Shown: in pieces, positions 59,072 through 64,000 of the stretch
Layout of the letters: each line of letters begins with the position of its first letter
Position numbering within the stretch: position 1 is the first letter of the stretch
From: Diploscapter coronatus
Taxonomy: Eukaryota > Nematoda > Chromadorea > Rhabditida > Rhabditidae
Assembly: GCA_964036155.1 (NCBI GenBank)
Contig: OZ038422.1
Location: 62,767,201-62,831,200, forward strand
DNA: 64,000 bases
Direction: 5' to 3'
Translations under genes and position numbers: made by a program
Notes under the pieces: generated by a model
Seen by the model: the letters and a program-made list of their open reading frames with translations, nothing else
What the model was told of the DNA's origin: nothing
Databases searched by the model: none

Positions 59072-62000
59072 ATGTCGTCTCTCACAGAAGCAGAAACAGC
59101 ACCAGCAGAATTGAAGGAAGCGAAACTGGCAGAAGACACTTTGGAAGAAGGGGGCGACGGGCAGCAGACGAGTAGCGAAGACATGCAGATGGATACTTCT
59201 GAAAGGGCTGTCAAAATTGAGGTGAGTCGGGGAAATTCATCAAAGTGAGAATGGAGAACAGGGAAGATAATGAACTGATTTCAGGTAGACGAACAAGGCA
59301 CATTGAATTCGCAAGAAGCAATGGAAGTTGACGAAAAGAGCAAAGGCAGTGGAGATGCGAGTGAAACTGCTGCAGAAGTGGACAGAGGAGAGAGACCGAC
59401 ACAGACACAGACACAGCAATCAGAACGATCAGAGCAATCAGTGCAATCAGAGCAGCCACTGAAGACAGAAGAAGTGGACGAGGACAGCAAGCTGACTGCT
59501 GCCTCGGCAACGGTTACTTCCACGCATTCGCAACAGATCGAGGAGACTGATTCGAATGAGAGTGGGAGTCGAGGTGGGTGTTGGTGAAGGGGGAGGAGAA
59601 AGGGAAGGCAATTCATGAACGAAATGTTGCAGCGTCTTCTCGAACAGACCTCACAAAGGAAGACATCGATTTGGATGGAATGAAATTACCCAAGAGGAAG
59701 AAGGATCGACCGCAAGTGCCCTCCATCATGTGCAGCTACAGGAATTTCGATGGAGTCACTGAGACTGGAGTGAGTTCTCGAATGCGCCTTTGGCAATTCT
59801 CAACAATGTAATCGTTTACAGTGCAAACAGCGCGCCATTCTGGGCTTCAAATTCTGCATTCGGCACATCCTCAACGACCCCTTGGCTCCCTACGTGCAGT
59901 GCCAACATCACAGGAAACCAAAGAGTCGGACATTTTCGCAGAGGAATGAGAATTGCATTGATCTGTTCTGTTTCAGCAAAAAAGGACTTGGCAAATCGTT
60001 GCACGAATGCAATCAAAATTCGAGAGAACGGGGAAACGGACAAATTCTGCAGCACTCATTTGATCATGAACGGAATGAAGGAGGCCAAGAGGAAAGTGCC
60101 TCTGTCCTCTGCCACTGCAGCTTCGGCACTGGCTGCGAACAATCCATCCACTTCTGCAATGCCCAGCCATTGTCTGCCTGTTGTGGTGAGAATCCAGAGA
60201 GTCTCAGAGGGTTTATAAATTGGTTGCAGAATCCAATGAGCTCGGGCTATTTGAATGGAGATGACGTGAACAGAAGGGAACTAACAGTCGGAGAGGTCTA
60301 CCAGGCTGATCTCAAGGACACTGTAAGTTTGGATTGTACAAAAGCAGAAGAAGAAGAATGGAAGAACATTTGCAGAGAGGAAGAGGAGCGGGACGATACA
60401 GCGCCGGGAAGAGGCCTCAATCTGCAGTGAATAACGGCAATGCAGCGGGAAGCAGATTCCTTCTCCCTGAGCAGAGCAAAGGTTGGCAAACGATTACGGG
60501 TTTCTCTGATCAAATTCTTCTTTAAGCCTTCTTGAATCGTCTGTCGCCAGAAGAGAAAATCCGTCTCAAAACAAAACTCGGCGGACTTCTGAAGAAGAAC
60601 TGCGCACAGGAGTGGAGCATTCGGGACAGGCACATTCTGCAAATCAAGACGATCATTCAACTCATCAAGATTCCATCTGCTGAATTGCAGAAGAGACTGC
60701 TCAAATCTGGGGTGAGATGATTCAGACAACTCATCAGCATTCGTCCATTCATTTCAGAGAAACATTCCTTTGCCTGTGCTGCAGTTCTGGCGACAGACGA
60801 TGGCCAACAAGATGATGGCCATTCGAATGAGTCGATTCCCACTCAGCCATCTCATCAAATACCCACAAATCGCCACAAGGGTAAGACATGCTCGCAGGTC
60901 TAGAAAGCATTTCAACCTCGCTCAGATAGCACATTAGAAATAGTTCGCAGAAACATTCGGACTAATTAATATCAAGGTCTTATTAAATGGTGTCCTATTT
61001 TATTCCTTTCTAGGTCTGCACATTCCGTAGAGAAATTATGACGAATTCATCTGAAAATTTCAGCTGCTGGCCTCGGGAACAATTCGCAATCCGAAGCATC
61101 GCGAGGCTCTCGACCAGATTCGCTCCTCTGCACTCACCTGGATTCTGTCTCCAACCAAGACCGCCGCAATGTCGACGCCTCTGCAGGCACAACCAAGTCA
61201 TCTCGCACAGAGCACAGCCACAATGCAGCAACAGATGGGGGACTCTGCAGGCATAGCCGCAGATGACTCGAACATGATCAGGGTCGATGCAAATGGACAT
61301 CCACTTCCCGTTGCCAAGGTGAGCAGACAAGACTGTTTAGAGGAAGACATCGATTGTTTCAGCCTGTCATCAAGATTCGACAGAAGAGACAGTGCAAGAA
61401 GATGGTCGGCATCTATCGAATGATTCCTGGCATCGAGCCGATCTGCCAGATGCTCGAAGAGACGGACTTCGACCGAACTGATCTGTTCCCTCTAGGTGAG
61501 TGAATTTCTGCAATCTCTGCAATGCAATACAGCATTTGAGCGACTTAACGAATAGTGTGTTTGTAGGCCTGGAGCCTTCTGATGATGAAGACGAAGAGCT
61601 GCCCCAACTGCCCATTTCCTCCTCCTTCCATAATCTGCTCGCGGAACAGGATCCTCTTCTGCAGACCTATCTGCTCAAGAAGCAGCTTCGACTCGAAAGG
61701 CAGACACTTATTCGAGAGGTGAACTCCACCGTCTTCTTCTTCCCTGATCATTCAATTAGACTATTCATTCAAATAAAATACTGTCTAGAACGAAGAATGA
61801 AGTTAAGGGTAGAGTAAGAGATGAGAATAAGGGAGTAGAAGGCCAAATCATCATTTCAAAATAGCATTCATTAGACTCGGCATACATTTTCTAGAATTTT
61901 CTAACCATATATGCTCCAAACAGCCCTGCTTCAAACGATAATAATCAAACATTCAGCGGGTATTCTTGCCAAATCCATTTCTGTCGTTATATTTCGGTCT

Positions 62001-63027
62001 TTCTTCTTCATACAATAAATCTCAATCACTTCAGCGATTGATTGCAATTATTTCAGGCTCAGATCAACGCCCCCATCATGCAGAGTATTCGCAAGTTCCC
62101 CAATTCTGTGGGCGCGATTCTGAGACAGCGACACGAAGAACACATTAAACCTGCACAGAGGCCAGCTGAATGCATCAGAAGATGCGCCTATTTCGATCAG
62201 AACACTAAAGAAAGGTGAGAAAGGAATCATAGTATTGTCTTGGTCGAACAGAGGAAAAGAGGTGACTTGTTAAATTTCCGACGTCTACGCGAACTGTCTG
62301 CAGACATTCGCGTAAACGTCGTCGCAATTTAGCAAACCAACTTTTCTGCTGTTTGACAATACAATATTCATCCGACATCTATCAAAACAATCTTGGAAAG
62401 AAACAATGACTGCTACTTCTTTTCAAATTACTTCTTTACCACTTTCATTTCACTTCATCCCTCCTACTTTTTTCTCACAACTTTCCTGCTGCTATGCATT
62501 TCATTGATTATCACTCATTTCAACGCTAGTTCATGAACGTTCCAGATGCGACCGAACGTGCATTCCCCAGTCGAATCACTGCAATTTCCACATCTCGATG
62601 AATGTCAACCAGAAGCAATTCTCCTACTGCGCCGAGTCCTGCTGCAGGAAACCTGTCAATTCTGTGGATGCGTGGCTCTGGGATGGAAAGTGCGAGTTGC
62701 ACAGGGAGAGCAGGGACGAGAAATATGGTAGGGAAAGGGCTTTATTACAATGACCTATAAATGTGCATTTAGGGCCTGCCCCGATATATGAGGATGAAGA
62801 GGAAAGTGGGGAGGAAGAGGCTGAAAGCAGTGCAATGGAAGGGGCAGAAATGGATGCAAATACCAGCGAGAAACACGAAGAATCGGTGAGATTGGAGCAT
62901 TTGCTGCAGAGAATTTGAAGGAAACATGAGTGAATTGCAGGACGAGGAGAACTGGGAGCAGCTGCACGACTTGATGACCTCTTCCAGCAGATCCTCCTCT
63001 GCTTCTCCACAGCCAACCAACGAATGA
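59072..63027 (+). CDS. KANSL2/INO80D-family zinc-binding chromatin protein
   Basis: A nuclear subunit type found in the NSL histone acetyltransferase complex (KANSL2) or the INO80 remodeller (INO80D). Starts MSSLTEAETAPAEL at 59072; about 13 exons end in SASPQPTNE-stop at 63025-63027. The N-terminal ~140 residues are acidic, Gln/Ser/Glu-rich and probably disordered. Two C/H clusters define the family: CSYRNFDGVTETGCKQRAI...FCIRHILND...CQHHR...RCTNAI...FCSTH, and near the end CAYFDQNTKERCDRTCIPQSNHC-x2-H...CCRKP...CELH. Between them are TDLFPLGLEPSDDEDEE and LQTYLLKKQLRLERQTLIRE. The LLKKQL segment favours KANSL2 by memory; C. elegans has a KANSL2-related protein. The tail is acidic then Ser-rich. 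An acceptor-like TTTTCAG lies 18 bases before the ATG. Confidence 0.8.
62279..62327. repeat. Short perfect-type hairpin in an intron
   Basis: 'cgtctacgcgaa' and 'ttcgcgtaaacg' form a stem around a ctgtctgcagacat centre inside an intron of the KANSL2-like gene. It resembles the arm of 56350-56453 (cgcgtctac). Confidence 0.6.
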
Positions 63028-63092
63028 CACGCATTGCAAAAGGTAATATGCAAGCAATCAAACGATCTCGATGTAACATACCAAATCAAGGA

Positions 63093-63116
63093 AATAAATT
63101 TATTCCATTCAATAAA
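63093..63116 (+). terminator. Tandem poly(A) signals of the KANSL2-like gene
   Basis: AATAAA at 63093-63098 and again at 63111-63116, 66-89 bases after the stop. Confidence 0.55.
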
Positions 63117-63450
63117 ATGATTATCATGAAGAAATGAAGGAAAGTATGTAGGTGTAGGTCATAGGCGTAACTGTTTCCAATCATCCCTTTTGTTTGAAAT
63201 GCAAAATCTCGGCCCTTATTAACTTTTCCACAAACTAGAATAGATTAGAAATGCATGTAGCTATCGTTGGCTAGCATAGAGCATAAATAACCCTGTGAAA
63301 CACGAAAATGAAATGACATTGTTTTGGTACCACAGTTATGCAGTGTCGTGATGCACATGTAATGGAATTTTTGACCCGAATTTTTGGTTATGATAATGAA
63401 TGAGCTTTGGGAATTTTGGTGGCTATTCCTATGTTTGCCATTGTTTCAGG

Positions 63451-63554
63451 AGAAGGAACGTGAGTCGTCGTCAACGAAATGGGGAAGAATGAAGACGCGC
63501 AGTACATGCAACTGGCTAGCTGATTGGAGAAGACGACTTCTCGAGAAGACCAGG
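63451..63554 (+). CDS. Possible coding exon of an unknown gene
   Basis: Between a TTTCAG acceptor (to 63450) and a GTAAG donor (63555) there is an open stretch starting EKERESSSTKWGRMKTR and rich in Arg/Trp. It could be an exon of a gene continuing past the window, a 3' UTR exon of the KANSL2-like gene, or chance. No family recognised. The rest of 63028-64000 shows nothing else. Confidence 0.25.
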
Positions 63555-64000
63555 TAAGAAAACCCAAAAATGTTAAAACTCAAAGTCTTTGAAAAGTTCC
63601 ATCTTCTGTCTCTCCTCTAGTGAGAGTGAGTGAATCGCTGCACCTTCTCCGTAGATTAGGAATTCATAGGACCTAAACTTTTGAATGAATTTGGCCAGAA
63701 TTGGAATGGAAGCACTGAAATATACCTGGATGGGAAAAGGCAATAGGATTTCGGATTTGGGAGGGAATGTTGGGTTCGCAGAATGAATTGGCTATGAACT
63801 AGACTGCTAGATTCAATCAGAGCCGTGTGAATTAGGATTGAGGAAGAATCGAGACTGTGGATGAAGAGTCTGTCTGAGTGGGTGGTCGACACTGTGCGGG
63901 TTCGTAATTCTGCAAAAGTGGAAAAGAATGAGTGAGAGACTGTAATTCTCACCTAGGACTTCTCTGGGTGTTTCACTATTATTCCAATTAGAAATCGACC

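Noticed and set aside
1..64000. tRNA or rRNA genes and CRISPR arrays
   Set aside because: I found no GGTTCRANNCC B-box with a matching acceptor stem, no rRNA-like sequence and no regularly spaced direct repeats.

Overview
The window is metazoan nuclear DNA and almost certainly from a nematode. The genes have many small exons, introns are often only 40-60 bases, and splice acceptors are mostly TTGCAG or TTTCAG. The gene set also points to a nematode: a giant fibronectin-III membrane protein resembling myotactin (LET-805), an UNC-86-type POU-IV factor, and a luqin-like RYamide precursor of the LURY-1 type. TTGCAG acceptors and GC-rich coding sequence in AT-rich surroundings suggest a species outside Caenorhabditis. 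The species cannot be named from the sequence alone.

Layout. 1-12613 (+): 3' part of a fibronectin-III receptor-like gene, with extracellular array, membrane exon(s) and a long cytoplasmic tail. 14396-22334 (+): a matrix metalloproteinase. 24628-26458 (-): a class IV POU homeobox gene (unc-86 type), with 3.7 kb of non-coding DNA upstream. 30201-32823 (-): a Golgi polypeptide GalNAc-transferase with a C-terminal lectin domain. 33577-37142 (+): a TPR protein resembling the N-terminus of TTC28. 38752-39090 (+): a luqin/RYamide neuropeptide precursor. 40387-40970 (-): a small secreted cysteine-rich protein that I do not recognise. 41927-47970 (+): SF3B1. 48365-55759 (+): DEPDC5, a GATOR1 subunit. 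57199-58828 (+): GPN3. 59072-63027 (+): a KANSL2/INO80D-family protein. A possible exon of a further gene lies near 63451-63554.

The genes do not form one pathway. They mix housekeeping functions (splicing, mTORC1 control, RNA polymerase assembly, chromatin) with developmental, matrix and neuronal functions. Most gene models were assembled by hand from splice-site phase. For the metalloproteinase, POU gene, RYamide precursor, cysteine-rich gene and GPN3 the exon lengths sum to an exact multiple of three.

Main points for a second look: (1) two 109-base exons in the first gene, each encoding a different transmembrane segment with identical entry and exit phases, which looks like mutually exclusive splicing; (2) the compact RYamide precursor; (3) the unknown 12-cysteine secreted protein; (4) several short inverted-repeat (MITE-like) elements, a deleted mariner-like element inside DEPDC5, and a 200-base dispersed repeat present twice; (5) candidate GC-AG introns.
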